Below, piece after piece: positions 44,720 through 64,000 of a DNA stretch of 64,000 nucleotides (its first letter is position 1; every line of letters starts with the position of its first letter). This stretch comes from Charina bottae (lineage: Eukaryota > Chordata > Lepidosauria > Squamata > Charinaidae), in NCBI GenBank assembly GCA_023362775.1, contig JALMGJ010000008.1:19692501-19756500 (forward strand), given 5' to 3'. The notes under the pieces were generated by a model. The model was not told the DNA's origin, searched no databases, and worked only from the letters and a program-made list of their open reading frames with translations. A program made the position numbers and the translations under genes.

Positions 44720-45335
44720 TTACTTGTGGGACCGTCTCTCCCCAGCGCTGTCTACCCATCCTGTTAGATCTGGCAGAAGAGGCAGGTTCTGGATTCCATC
44801 CGTGAGAGCGGGTCACCTATCGGGACCCAGGAGGAAAGCCTTTTCACCCATCCTCTGGAACAGAGCTTTCCAAACTTTTCATGTTGGTGACACACTTTTT
44901 AGACCTGCATCATTTTGCGACACTCTTACAGCAGGGCACAAGGCAGGCACTAGGACCTGCGTGGAATCCTGGCAGGGCTCGGAGGCAGCAGCAGCCGCGA
45001 CACACCCAGACACTGCAGCCTATCAGTAACGTGTCCGGACACAGAGTTTGGAAAGCTCTGCTCTGGAACATCACACCCCCATCCAAAATCAGACTTGCCC
45101 TGACCCTGCTGGCCTTTCTCAAGGCACTAAAAACCTGGCTTTGCCATCAAACCTGGAGCCCTGATAGTACAGGTGAGCCCATTTCATAATTTGATTTTGT
45201 ATTAGTGTTCTCAGCTGCTATTTTTAAATGTTATTTCTGTTTTTTAATTCTGGTTGTTTTTATTCTATTTTAATTGTTAGCTGCTCAGAGTTATGTATGT
45301 GAGATGGGTGGCCTATAAATTTATAAAATACTGTT
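44720..45335 (+). mobile_element. L2-like LINE ORF2 end, interrupted by hAT
   Basis: The plus-strand frame reads HPVRSGRRGRFWIPSV then RKAFSPILWN, is broken by the hAT at 44861-45060, and resumes SKIRLALTLLAFLKALKTWLC. The 3' tail follows with gctcagagttatgtatgtgag. Same C-terminal block as the 21-kb copy. Confidence 0.75.
44861..45060. mobile_element. hAT element nested in L2
   Basis: Termini CAGAGCTTTCCAAACTTTTC and AGTTTGGAAAGCTCTG. Flanked by ctctggaa at 44853-44860 and 45061-45068. The interior (gcagggcacaaggcaggcac) matches the hAT at the right window edge. Confidence 0.92.
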
Positions 45336-46767
45336 GTGATGCTTTGCATTCACATATTCTTGCATCAAAATAGGAACTCTCTAGCCATCCTCATTGTTTT
45401 CTGACCCCCCCCCCCACCCACTCCCACCCACCCTGTCAGAATGCACACTTTGAGAAACATTGTTGTAGCCTGAATCAAGGAAGCCCCCATGTTCAGTTCT
45501 GATTAGGATGTGCAGGTAGGTCTTGGAGAGATCCACGGATGCCAGAAGATTATCTTGTAGGATGATTTATGTAACTGAGCTCAGACTCCATTGTGAACGT
45601 CAAATCCTGATCAACTTGGTTAGTGATCTAAGGTTCAACACCTCTCTCCACTCCCTCCACTAATTGTATAATGAAATGAAATAATGGGAGTTCAAGAAAG
45701 TCAAATCAAAATACTTAACCTAATACATTTTGAAGCCTACTATCCTACGATATAATTAGTGACCATACATACTTTATTATAAAGGAGAGTCCTTTATTTC
45801 AGAAAGCTGACCTTTAGATTTAGAGTCCCTATTCGGGAGATGGGCGGGGATAAATTTAAATAATAATAAAAAATAAATAAATAAATAAATAGATTTAATT
45901 AATTTTTAATTTGGTTTTGCTTTGGAATTTTCCTTTATAAAGCAGTTATAAACATTTTTAACCATATGAACCTCCTTCAGGTTTGCCCCCTTTTTCAGGT
46001 TCATCCTTTATTTTTATTTTTTCCAAGAAAATATGGTCACTGTAGATATAATGGACACCAACTGGGACATCTTTAAAATTAGAAAAAATAATGGATCATT
46101 TCCTATCAATTCGTACAGTCATAATAGCTATCTATACATGACTCCCTGGTAATCAGAGGTATTAGCAAGAACAGTTGCAGAGTAAGAGTGGAAAACGGTT
46201 TTTGCTATCATCTTTTCCTTTTGAACTGCCCATAAACATCACATTTTCTTCTGCCTTAAAATGTTTGCATAGATGTTCTAGGTTGCTCCATTTAGAGTGT
46301 CATAGGTGGGGGATATGGAGCTTAAGGAGGCTGAATATATGGAGGGCATATATTCAGTGGTGGACAATGGAAGAGACAATGTGAAGTGTTGAGCTGGCCA
46401 TTATAGAAACGAAGCTATAATTTCTTGCCAGTCCCCACTTCTGCCCCCCACCTCCATCTTGGGTCTGGGTGTCAAGTCTGTTGGTAGTCTTGGTCTCCAG
46501 CTGTTATTAGGTCTGTTCACATAAGGCCACTTCTATTCACAATCTAGTAATAATCTAGTAGTAATACAAATCTGACTTGTATCACATAAACTGAGTTGGG
46601 TGAAGATGAGAATGTGGCACTGTCCAAGATTTGCCCATCAGGTTACCAAATACTGCAAAGCTGCAACTCTGTGGTCAGGATTTGTGTTAGAGTTGCCTAG
46701 GTTTAATTTCCATCCCTTGAGTATGGGTTCTGGTTGGGCTTTGGATTTCATGGCTTCCGTGGTCTTG
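45336..46767. other. Intergenic stretch with a short L2-like tail
   Basis: A poly-C run is at 45405-45414. At 45817-45893, tagagtccctattcgggaga followed by (AAAT)n is an L2-like tail (plus). Otherwise nothing was seen. Confidence 0.45.
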
Positions 46768-46775
46768 TCCTAGGT

Positions 46776-48412
46776 CAAGGGTCGGCAAACTTTTTGAGCC
46801 GAGAGCCATTTTGGTATGCTCGTGCACATTTTTAAGTGCTCGAGAGCCAGGGGGCGGGGTTTGCGGGCGGGGGCCAATCGCGTGGAAGGGGGCGGGGTTT
46901 GCGGGCGGGGACCAATCGCGTGGAAGGGGGCGAGGTTTGCAGGCGGGGGCCAATCACGTGGAAGGGGGCGGGGTTTGCGGGCGGGAGACGGCGTCCACCC
47001 GGCCCAGCTGCCCGGGGTCCAGGGAGATCAGCTCCGGCGGGATCTGTGGCGAAGAGCGGCCGTGGGGGGGGGGCGGGTGGCCCGCCCCTCCCACGGCCGC
47101 TCTTCGCCACAGATCCCGCCGGAGCTGATCTCCTTGGACCCCGGACAGCTGGGCTTGCCTCCCTCTGCGAGGCCCAGGCGCGCTGGAAGCCGGCCCGGGC
47201 CGCCTCCTCCTCCTCCGCCGGCGCTTCAGGCTTTCAGCGCGCCGCTTGTCGTCGCCGCCCCCCCCCCCACGGCCGCTCTTCGCCAGATCCCGCCGGAGCT
47301 GATCTCCTTGGACCCCGGACAGCTGGGCTTGCCTCCCTCTGCGAGGCCCAGGCGCGCTGGAAGCCGGCCCGGGCCTCCTCCTCCTCCTCCGCTGGCGCTT
47401 CAGGCTTTCAGCGCGCCGCTTGTCGTCGCTGCCCCCCCTCCCACGGCCGCTCTTCGCCACAGATCCCGCCGGAGCTGATCTCCTTGGACCCCGGACAGCT
47501 GGGCTTGCCTCCCTCTGCGAGGCCCAGGCGCGCTGGAAGCTGGCCCGGGCCGCCTCCTCCTCCTCCGCCGGCGCTTCAGGCTTTCAGCGCGCCGCTTGTC
47601 GTCGCCGCCCCCCCCCCACGGCCGCTCTTCGCCACAGATCCCACCGGAGCTGATCTCCTTGGACCCCGGACAGCTGGGCTTGCCTCCCTCTGCGAGGCCC
47701 AGGCGCGCTGGAAGCCGGCCCGGGCCTCCTCCTCCTCCTCCGCTGGCGCTTCAGGCTTTCAGCGCGCCGCTTGTCGTCGCCGCCCCCCCCCCCATGGCCG
47801 CTCTTCGCCACAGATCCCGCCGGAGCTGATCTCCTTGGACCCCGGACAGCTGGGCTTGCCTCCCTCCGCGAGGCCCAGGCGCGCTGGAAGCCGGCCCGGG
47901 CCTCCTCCTCCTCCTCTGGCCTCCGCCGCCGGGCCCGCCCCCCTCGGCCGCTTCCGCCCACCCGCGTTGAGCGAAGATGATGATGGGGGCGGGAAACGAG
48001 GCCTGCCCGCTTACGTCCCTCCGCGAGGCCCCCCGCTGCCTTCCCGGGATCCAAGCTGGATTGGGGCCTCGCGGAGGGAGGCAAGCAGGCGCCCGCCCGC
48101 CCCCCTCGGCGCCTGTGCGGCTCCCCCGCGCCCTCCCACCCACCCCAATAAGCCACGGCAGGGAGGCGCTGCTGGCCCGGGACGCGGCACTGTCGGAGGC
48201 GGCGCAGGAGCGGTTGCAGGGGCTGCTGCGGCTGGAGATGGCACTGCCTCCCTGCTGCGCCGGGCCTCGCTCAGTGCGAGAGCCAGGGGGCGGGGTTTGC
48301 GGGCGGGGGCCTATCACGTGGAAGGGGCGGGGGTGAGTTCAGCTGCGGAAGAGCCACACTCAAGGGGCCAAAGAGCCGCATCTGGCTCGCGAGCCGCCAT
48401 TTCCGACCCTTG
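46776..48412. mobile_element. GC-rich hAT element carrying tandem repeats
   Basis: Ends CAAGGGTCGGCAAACTTTTT and CCATTTCCGACCCTTG. Flanked by tcctaggt at 46768-46775 and 48413-48420. The interior is very GC- and CpG-rich: about four 40-bp units with ggggcggggtttgcgggcgg and ccaatcacgtgg at 46848-46985, an inverted repeat around 47020-47140, five roughly 175-bp units (47095, 47271, 47445, 47620, 47796), then about 480 bp of other GC-rich sequence. Long open frames here are by-products of base composition and repetition. No transposase. Confidence 0.88.
47095..47935 (+). repeat. Five ~175-bp GC-rich tandem repeats
   Basis: Each unit starts ggccgctcttcgcc, includes gagctgatctccttgg and gaggcccaggcgcgctggaa, and ends in a poly-C run. 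Unit starts are spaced 176, 174, 175 and 176 bases. Confidence 0.9.
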
Positions 48413-48699
48413 TCCTAGGTCATATTTGGCTTGACACACACAAATGATCATGTACTAATTTTTGTGTTTACTGAAGGAACAATGACAACATGATCTGAAC
48501 TTGGAGGACATTCTCATTAATCCACTGCTATAGTCAGTTCATTATTCCATGCACATACAGTAGCTATTATTAGCTTGCTTGACCTCCGCAAGGGTGATAG
48601 GCCAACTAAACTGATTTGACCCAAGTGCCTAATGGAGCCAGATGGTTTCCTAAGAGCATTTGGGGATTTTCCCAGCAATCAGATAGGAAGTCCCATAGC

Positions 48700-50530
48700 A
48701 CACCTGGTTGCTCTCTGGAGTTCAAAGCTGACTGGGGCACAAGACAAGATTGCCTCTAAGCAACATCTGCAGTCTCAGATCCCAGGGTCTCCTTAGTTCT
48801 CTAAAGAACACCAGAAAATGAAGTTTTCTATCATCAAGAGGCGAGAGTGGCCATGGCTTCTGGTGAGAACATGGCCAACTGAACACTGCCCACAAGCTCA
48901 GCGGGCAGATCTGACAGTGTGGATTTTTTTGGGGGGGTGCAGGCAGGCTTTCCTGTTGCCCTAGAGCAGAGGTGGGGAACCTTTTTTCTGCCAAGGGCCA
49001 TTTGGATATTTATAACCGGGGACTGGGGCGGTGGGGGGCGGGGTTTCTGGGATTTCCGCGGACCAGAGTTTGTGGGCGGGAGCCAATCATGTGGAAGGGG
49101 CGGGGTTTGCGGGCGGGAGCCCTGCGGGCCTTATACGGCCCACGGGCCTGACGTTGCCCACCCCTGCCCTAGAGTATTTTCATGGAAAGAAAACACTCGG
49201 AATCATCCCATTTGTACTTCGGAACGTCACCTTGCAGTCTGAGGATCATCAACAGCGTTGGCGCTAATCCGGTAAGAGGAAACGGGAGTCAGGGATTCCA
49301 CTATTTCCAGACCACGCTGCAGACCCATTGGGACTTTAGGTCGAGCCTTTCTCATTTCTAAATCACCCAATTTGTATATTTTCAAGTTTTTTGTACCCCA
49401 AGAGAGGCTTTTAACAGCAAGAAGATACGAATCTCTTGGTGCTTATTGCTGTTTCTGGAGGAGCTTTAAAACTTTTTTTCAACCGCTAGCTTATTTCCCA
49501 TTCAGAATTTAAGGAGGACTGAGAAAAAACAATCATCTCTCCATTATTATTTTTGTATCCAATTTGAAGGATTCAAAATTTTCCTACACATCTAATTTGA
49601 TGATTTGAGGTTTCAGTTTTCCAGTTACAATTTGACTTGCAAACTGTTTATTTCAGGCTTTGTTTTGACGAGATGGCGCCTCGGCTATGTGGGAAACTTT
49701 TTGCTGACTTTTTGGGAGGGGCAGCTGGGTTTCCAGATTTTTTTTATAAAAAACATCCTGTGCATAATATGGAGACAAATAAATGTTTTAGTTTACTTTG
49801 AGGTGGGATAAGAAATTAAGAATAAGTATGTGGATTGATTTCAAGGCTGTATGATTCTATTTTTCCATAATGATTTAAAGTTTGTTTGATTTTTTAAGGT
49901 TTAATAGGGATAAGATTGTTATAGTAGTACTAAGCATAAAAGTAAGGAGGCTTATATGATTCTATTCTCTTTAATGATTTGGATTAAGATGTATCCCATT
50001 CTTTTTAAAATTTGTTTGGTTTTTTAAGATTTATAAGACATAATAATTAGTTTGATTATAGTTTAATAGGGTTAAGATTATTATACCATTATTATTATTA
50101 TGTATAATAATATTAAGTAAAAAAAATTAAATACAGTTTGATTTTTTTCTATTATTATAGTGGTTAGAAAAATATAGAATAGTGGTAGGTAGGTAGGAAG
50201 TATTAAATAAATGAGTTTTGTTTTCGGGGGGAAAGTGGATTTGGAGGTTTATATATTTGTCTATTTCTTTTTATATAAGGGGAAAGAGCAATTGCTTTTT
50301 TAGTTTTGTAATGTGTTAATGAATTGACTTATAGAAACAACATGATCTTGGTTGGATAAAGAGTAAGGGCTTAACTGGGGAAATTGCTGTATATTGTTGT
50401 TGAAAGTTGGAAGTCATTTTGTAATCTCTTTAAAAATCTTTTTTCACTTTTTCACTTTTTTTTCTTTTGTAGTTTTCTTTTTTTAGTTTTTATCTTTGCT
50501 TCAAACTTAATAAAATTCTTATTAGAAAAA
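48700..50530 (+). mobile_element. Possible L1-like LINE, internally deleted
   Basis: The sequence around 49200-49460 (gttggcgctaatccggtaag, cagcaagaagatacgaatct) looks like an L1 5' region. The end at 50400-50530 is T-rich with gcttcaaacttaataaaatt and an A run, like a squamate L1 3' end. No ORF1/ORF2 domain was recognised between, and a hAT interrupts the 5' part. The assignment is tentative. Confidence 0.4.
48967..49166. mobile_element. Short hAT element related in content to the 46.8-kb one
   Basis: Ends CAGAGGTGGGGAACCTTTTT and GTTGCCCACCCCTG. Flanked by ccctagag at 48959-48966 and 49167-49174. Carries the same ggggcggggtttgcgggcgg and agccaatcatgtgg module as the larger element. Confidence 0.9.
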
Positions 50531-50799
50531 AAAGAGGTGATAGAATGACCAGGAGAAACTAAATGCAACTATTACTGCACACCTATATTGGGGAAGATTC
50601 TTGGGCAATGAGCAAGTATTCTTACTTCGCTACTTTTGTGTCTATAGATTTGTATACTGTGGGCCTTGCTTAGGGTTACCTGTATCCATTTGCCTGGAGA
50701 TGGAAGATATCCCTGTTGGCTGCTGTGATAACTTTCTGATGCTATTTGCAGATAAAATTACTTGCATCCACTCAGACTTAGATGCCACTGGGACAGTCT

Positions 50800-52135
50800 T
50801 ATAACTTTGATACCAGTTTGCAAGAGCAAGTGGGATTCTTCTGAGATTGTAGAAACTGTGGCAGTGGATATATTCCCCTGTGGCATAAGCTACACCTGCT
50901 AGGGGTTGACTTAATGCCCTGCCTGGTTTCTTTGAGCAGCTAGATATGTGGGGTGTGGTTTTATTTGGAAGATGATCTATATTTCTTTGAAAGAGGGGGA
51001 GGTATCATCGGCTTTGAAGAACATGTAGTATGTCTTTGCCTAAACAAAGCATCTCTCAATCCATTTGTACTGGACAATTTCTACCAAATTCCTTTGGGAA
51101 GATGGTGGGGTTTCAACTGCAGAAAATGTTAGAACAAATGATCTTTATTCCTTTCAGGCCTAGGATGGGACATAAAGTTTTGGACAACCTAGCTTATTAC
51201 CTTTGTCAGAACCTGAATAGAGGGGAATGCATCTCTTGGCAGCATTCAATACCAATGATCATGGTATCCTTTTGGACCACCGGTGAGGATTTGGGATGGA
51301 AGGCATCATTTTGCAGTGGTCTAATTCCTATCTAAATGAAACCTTATCAGTTGGCAGGCAGGTAGGAAGAATAGTTGAGCCCTTCATCTTCTGGTTTGGA
51401 GTATACTGATACACAATTTTACATTCCTATCCCTGAGCCAAGGATGCTGTGGAAGTCCTCATCCAATGATAGGAATCTAGAAGGGACGGAATGTGTCCAA
51501 ACAAACTCAACTGAATCCTTCTAAAACGAAGAGTTATTGTCTGTAGCCGACTGATCTGGATCAATTTTAATCTCTAAGTTGGCTCTGGGATGAATTTGCT
51601 GTCCCTTGAAAGAGCAAGTCTCCAACTTTTCCTGGACCTGCAGCTTCTGCTTGAACAGAAGATGGAAGTCATAAATACTGTAGGTCTTTCTCTCTCTTTG
51701 GCTGGTATGCCACTTGAGGATCTTTTTGGATCAAAACACTTGCAACACTGACTCATGCCCTTGTATCTAGACAATGCTTTACATGGAGCTTCCTTTGAAG
51801 CTAACTCAGAAGCTAGACTTGGTTCCAACTGCTGATAGGTGGTGATAGATTCAGCAGTGCCTCACCTATGTTGATGCTGCTGCTTTAGTTATTAGTAAGT
51901 TTCCTGGACCAATTCAAGGTGCTGGTTTAAACCTTTTTAAAGCCGTACAAGGCTTGGCACTCCATCTCTGTATCCATCTCAACAGAGACTGTCTGGGTCT
52001 CCCACCCACATAATGTAAAAGGAGTGGAAACCCAGAGGTATGACCATTCCATGATAACCCTGTTATGAACTATCTTTCCCTTGTGGTCCAGGTAGGCCCC
52101 ACCTTGGTTTGATTTCAATGGTTTCATATTAGGTT
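50800..52135 (+). mobile_element. Heavily decayed L2-like LINE body
   Basis: Degenerate plus-strand reading with stops, including a region resembling the end block (gtgctggtttaaacc, cgtacaaggcttggcactcc) shared with the 28.9-kb L2 copy. No intact domain. Confidence 0.5.
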
Positions 52136-53814
52136 ACCATAATAAATTAATGAAATACTTATTTCTTTTTATGGTATTGTTATCTTTCTTTCCTTCTACT
52201 TCTGCATTTTGGTAAATTGCAGATTGTTTATATACTATCTGGGTAAACTCAGTCCTAAACAAGTTTATACAAATAAACACCTTTTGTTGGGAACAAGTGC
52301 ATGAGATTTGGAGAAAAGACAATTTCATTTCCTTTTTTGGAATTCCTAGTAAATCTTGGGACTGAGTAATTTTTCAGCAAGATACATACAGAATAATTGC
52401 TTATAGAGATACATGTTGAAATGTTTAAATTTATGATAGGGAAGAATAATCCCTCCAAAGATCTATTGCAATGCTATTCAAAAGATTTGCTCTAGGGAGG
52501 GAAGAAATGACTCATTTTCTTATAAAAGGAAAAGCAAGACAATTCTTGATTCATAGCAGAAACCACTTTTACTGGAAAATACTAATTTAGCAAAGAAATA
52601 AGCATTGAATATTGCTAATTTTATTATACATTTATTCCAAAACACACAATGAAAGATACTAAAAACGCTTATACTCAAATTCCTGTGCTAAATTTAAACA
52701 TAGGAAGTCTAATCATCAAAAAATTAAAAAAAAGATTAAGACTGACTTTCAATGGTTTGATTGCTTCATAAATGAAGAAATTTGTGAGTGGTAATGGCTC
52801 TAAAAGTACATAAAATCTTTGCCTTATATTTATGTACAACTTCATGAACAATCTTTATGCATTCTCAGTTAACCATCATGAAGATTCTTTATGAACTAAA
52901 GACAAATCCACGAGATGAGTTATCTATTAGAGCTGTTAAAAGATTTACTCTTTCAAATGCTTTTAACTGTTCTAGAGGGCCATTCTATAAAAAACACTTA
53001 CTTCAATGTAAATGTTTGGTTTAAGGACTCTCCCACCCTCTTCAAAATAACTTAACTTCTAAGGAATATTAAGCATCTCTTTTGTTTGTAGCTTTGCACA
53101 TTTTCTTCCTTGGCGCTATTTTCAAGCAAAAATACTTTATGGGCTTGGAGTTTTAAATGAGTGTTTCAGTACATTAATGAACCACACATTTTTTTTCTCT
53201 AGAATTAGAAAAATCATGCTAGAAATAAGACTTAGTATTAATGCCCATTTTCATCTAAAAGATTTAAAAATAGCACAAGTAGTCAAATTACAAATTAAAT
53301 ATTTTCAGATACCCAATACAGGTTCTAAGTTGTTTTCATTAGTGAGCCAAAGTATGCACAGTATACTGGGTTTGAAAGATCTGCAAGTTACAGAACTACT
53401 TCCATAATACACAACAAACAGATCATGCACTTAATTCAAAATTTATTTGTAGGTGTTTACTCCTGTAATGCAAGCATAATTTGTGTAGCTTCCTGCAGAC
53501 AAATTGAAGTCCCACAACTGAAAAGGGATATAAACCCACAAAGTTTCAAAATGATTAACAAGGTGAACTGTGGCTTTTAAAGCCAGAATTGCACATAACT
53601 TTTCAGAAAGCAAACCAATGACATGTAGCTTGTTCTGCTATTACATAACATGGTACAGATCAAAACAATAGTCAGCCACACTATATTCTCCCAAAGGCAC
53701 TCCTCAAATTCAAAGTATTTGTGATAGCAATTAAATTTACATTACAGCATTTTGATTATTTTTTCACTGACAAAGAAATAAAAAAGACCTGCATATATTA
53801 ACTAAGTTAGTATA
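52136..53814. other. ADAD1 3' flank, nothing recognised
   Basis: AT-rich sequence downstream of ADAD1. The small open frames show no recognisable motif. Confidence 0.4.
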
Positions 53815-53820
53815 TTTATT
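53815..53820 (-). terminator. ADAD1: Candidate ADAD1 poly(A) signal
   Basis: AATAAA on the minus strand, about 140 bases after the ADAD1 stop codon. Confidence 0.4.
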
Positions 53821-53960
53821 TTGCTTATCCTTAAGCACAATTCTTTTAGCTATCAGCTGATGTTACAGGACAGCATTTATCTACAATTATTAACCAATTT
53901 AAAAAGTCTTCTCAGAGAAAGAGCTTATTTCAACAGGTCATAGAGCTGATATATTAACCT

Positions 53961-63136
<9,176 letters not shown>

Positions 63137-63431
63137 CTAGTAAAATATTAAAAAAAAAGTAAGCAAGATAGATATTTTAGCTATACTGATGTAATTGCTC
63201 AAGAAAAAAGAGATAGAACATGAAAGTTTGCATTCTTCAGTGCATATAGGATAACCTCGGAGTGGAAAATTGTTTTCTTGAAAACTGAAGGACTCCAGCT
63301 ATTTATCTTGATAATACCAAAGTAAATTTGTACTTGGAACACACAACTAGCTACAGAAAACTTAACATACTATGAAGCCAGTGATCTTTATCTCTCTATC
63401 AAAGGATAAAGGCGAGTTTAGACATTTGAAT

Positions 63432-63859
63432 TACAGGTGGTCCTCACTTAATGTAAATTCAGTGACCAAACTTACAATGGTGAATGAGTGGTAGTTACGA
63501 CCGGTTCTTGCACTTACATCGGTCGCAGCATCCCAGACGCCCAACTTACAGTCATGTGATCGCAATCCAGGCACCCAGCTCACAATTACAACATCACAGG
63601 GTTCTGTGATCACTATTTGCGACCTTCTTTGCTGGCTTCCTACAAGCAAAGTCAATTGGGAAGTCGGCAGGAGGTTGCAAATGGCGACCATGTGACATCC
63701 TTGTTTAATGACCCAGAGTGATTCGTTTAGCAATGGCAACAGGAAGTACCAGAATTTCTGACACTAAGCAGCGTGGTCACATGACACTGCACTTTATGAC
63801 GTCGCTTAGAGATGAAAATTCTGGTCCCAATTAACATTATTAAGTGAGGTCTACCTGTA
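63432..63859. mobile_element. Palindromic MITE (tacaggtggtcctc family), long version
   Basis: Ends TACAGGTGGTCCTCACTTAA and TTAAGTGAGGTCTACCTGTA are inverted repeats. Related to the shorter copy at 24978. No coding. Confidence 0.75.
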
Positions 63860-63867
63860 TTGTACAT

Positions 63868-64000
63868 CAGAGCTTTCCAAACTGTGTGTCGGGACACGTG
63901 TGTCGGCTGCAGTGTCTGGGTGTGTCGCGGCGGCTGCTGCCTCCGAGCCCTGCCAGGATTCCACGCAGGTCCTAGTGCCTGCCTTGTGCCTTGCTGCCTC
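63868..64000. mobile_element. hAT element cut by the window edge
   Basis: Starts CAGAGCTTTCCAAACTGTGT. The interior matches the reverse complement of the hAT at 44861. The expected target duplication (tgtacat-type flank) cannot be checked. Confidence 0.8.

Noticed and set aside
46836..48434. 532-residue plus-strand open frame and overlapping long frames in the GC-rich block
   Set aside because: It runs through tandem repeats and the transposon ends. All frames stay open because stop codons are rare in such GC-rich DNA. The peptide is low complexity (Pro, Gly, Ala, Arg) and repeats with the DNA.

Overview
The window is vertebrate nuclear DNA and almost certainly comes from a squamate reptile (lizard or snake). 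It is AT-rich, its genes are split by introns with GT/AG borders, and it is packed with squamate-type repeats: Sauria-type tRNA SINEs, Bov-B (RTE) LINEs, L2-like LINEs, CORE/MIR-like SINEs, hAT non-autonomous transposons with 8-bp target duplications, a Tc1 element and Penelope-like elements. There is no bacterial or CRISPR content.

Three host genes can be read exon by exon, and their order and orientation match the human 4q27 block IL21-IL2-ADAD1-KIAA1109. (1) IL21, plus strand: the last three coding exons (2489-2650, 4839-4916, 5020-5043). Its first exons were not found and lie in unrecognised sequence at 1-2488 or beyond the left edge. (2) IL2, plus strand, complete: four coding exons (33080-33208, 33280-33318, 36929-37057, 38051-38182) encoding 142 residues. 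Its proximal promoter carries a CD28-response/NFAT/AP-1 block that is nearly the same as the mammalian one. (3) ADAD1, minus strand, convergent with IL2: seven 3' coding exons between 63136 and 53961. All splice phases agree, and they encode about 376 residues of the catalytically dead adenosine-deaminase domain. The 5' exons lie beyond the right edge.

The rest is mobile DNA. 3.2-4.7 kb: hAT, Sauria SINE, CORE-SINE and L2 pieces inside IL21 intron 3. 7.5 kb: hAT. 9.2-10.0 kb: a nearly perfect 348-bp-arm palindrome of a Penelope-like 3' end with a hammerhead-like core. 11.36-14.67 and 15.18-18.41 kb: two full-length-sized Bov-B copies, both minus strand, sharing the same in-frame TGA. 19.6-20.5 kb: LTR-like unit carrying a SINE. 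21-22.5 kb: L2 and hAT. 24.1-24.8 kb: Penelope GIY-YIG fragment. 25 kb: palindromic MITE. 28.1-28.9 kb: fold-back element inside an L2. 34.6, 35.9 and 36.7 kb: insertions in IL2 intron 2. 39-42.6 kb: nested LINE fragments. 43.6-49.2 kb: a cluster of four hAT elements, one carrying 1.6 kb of GC-rich tandem repeats. 49-52 kb: L1-like and L2-like remains. 54.5-56.3 kb: Tc1 transposon in the last ADAD1 intron, itself hit by a solo LTR. 56.5-59.1 kb: SINEs and microsatellites in ADAD1 introns. 63.4-64 kb: MITE plus a hAT cut by the window edge.

IL2 and IL21 are sister gamma-c cytokines made by activated T cells. ADAD1 is a germ-cell RNA-binding pseudo-deaminase and is linked to them only by synteny. 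No new multi-gene system was found. The most unusual structures are the Penelope palindrome, the GC-rich hAT, the 28-kb fold-back and the shared Bov-B stop.
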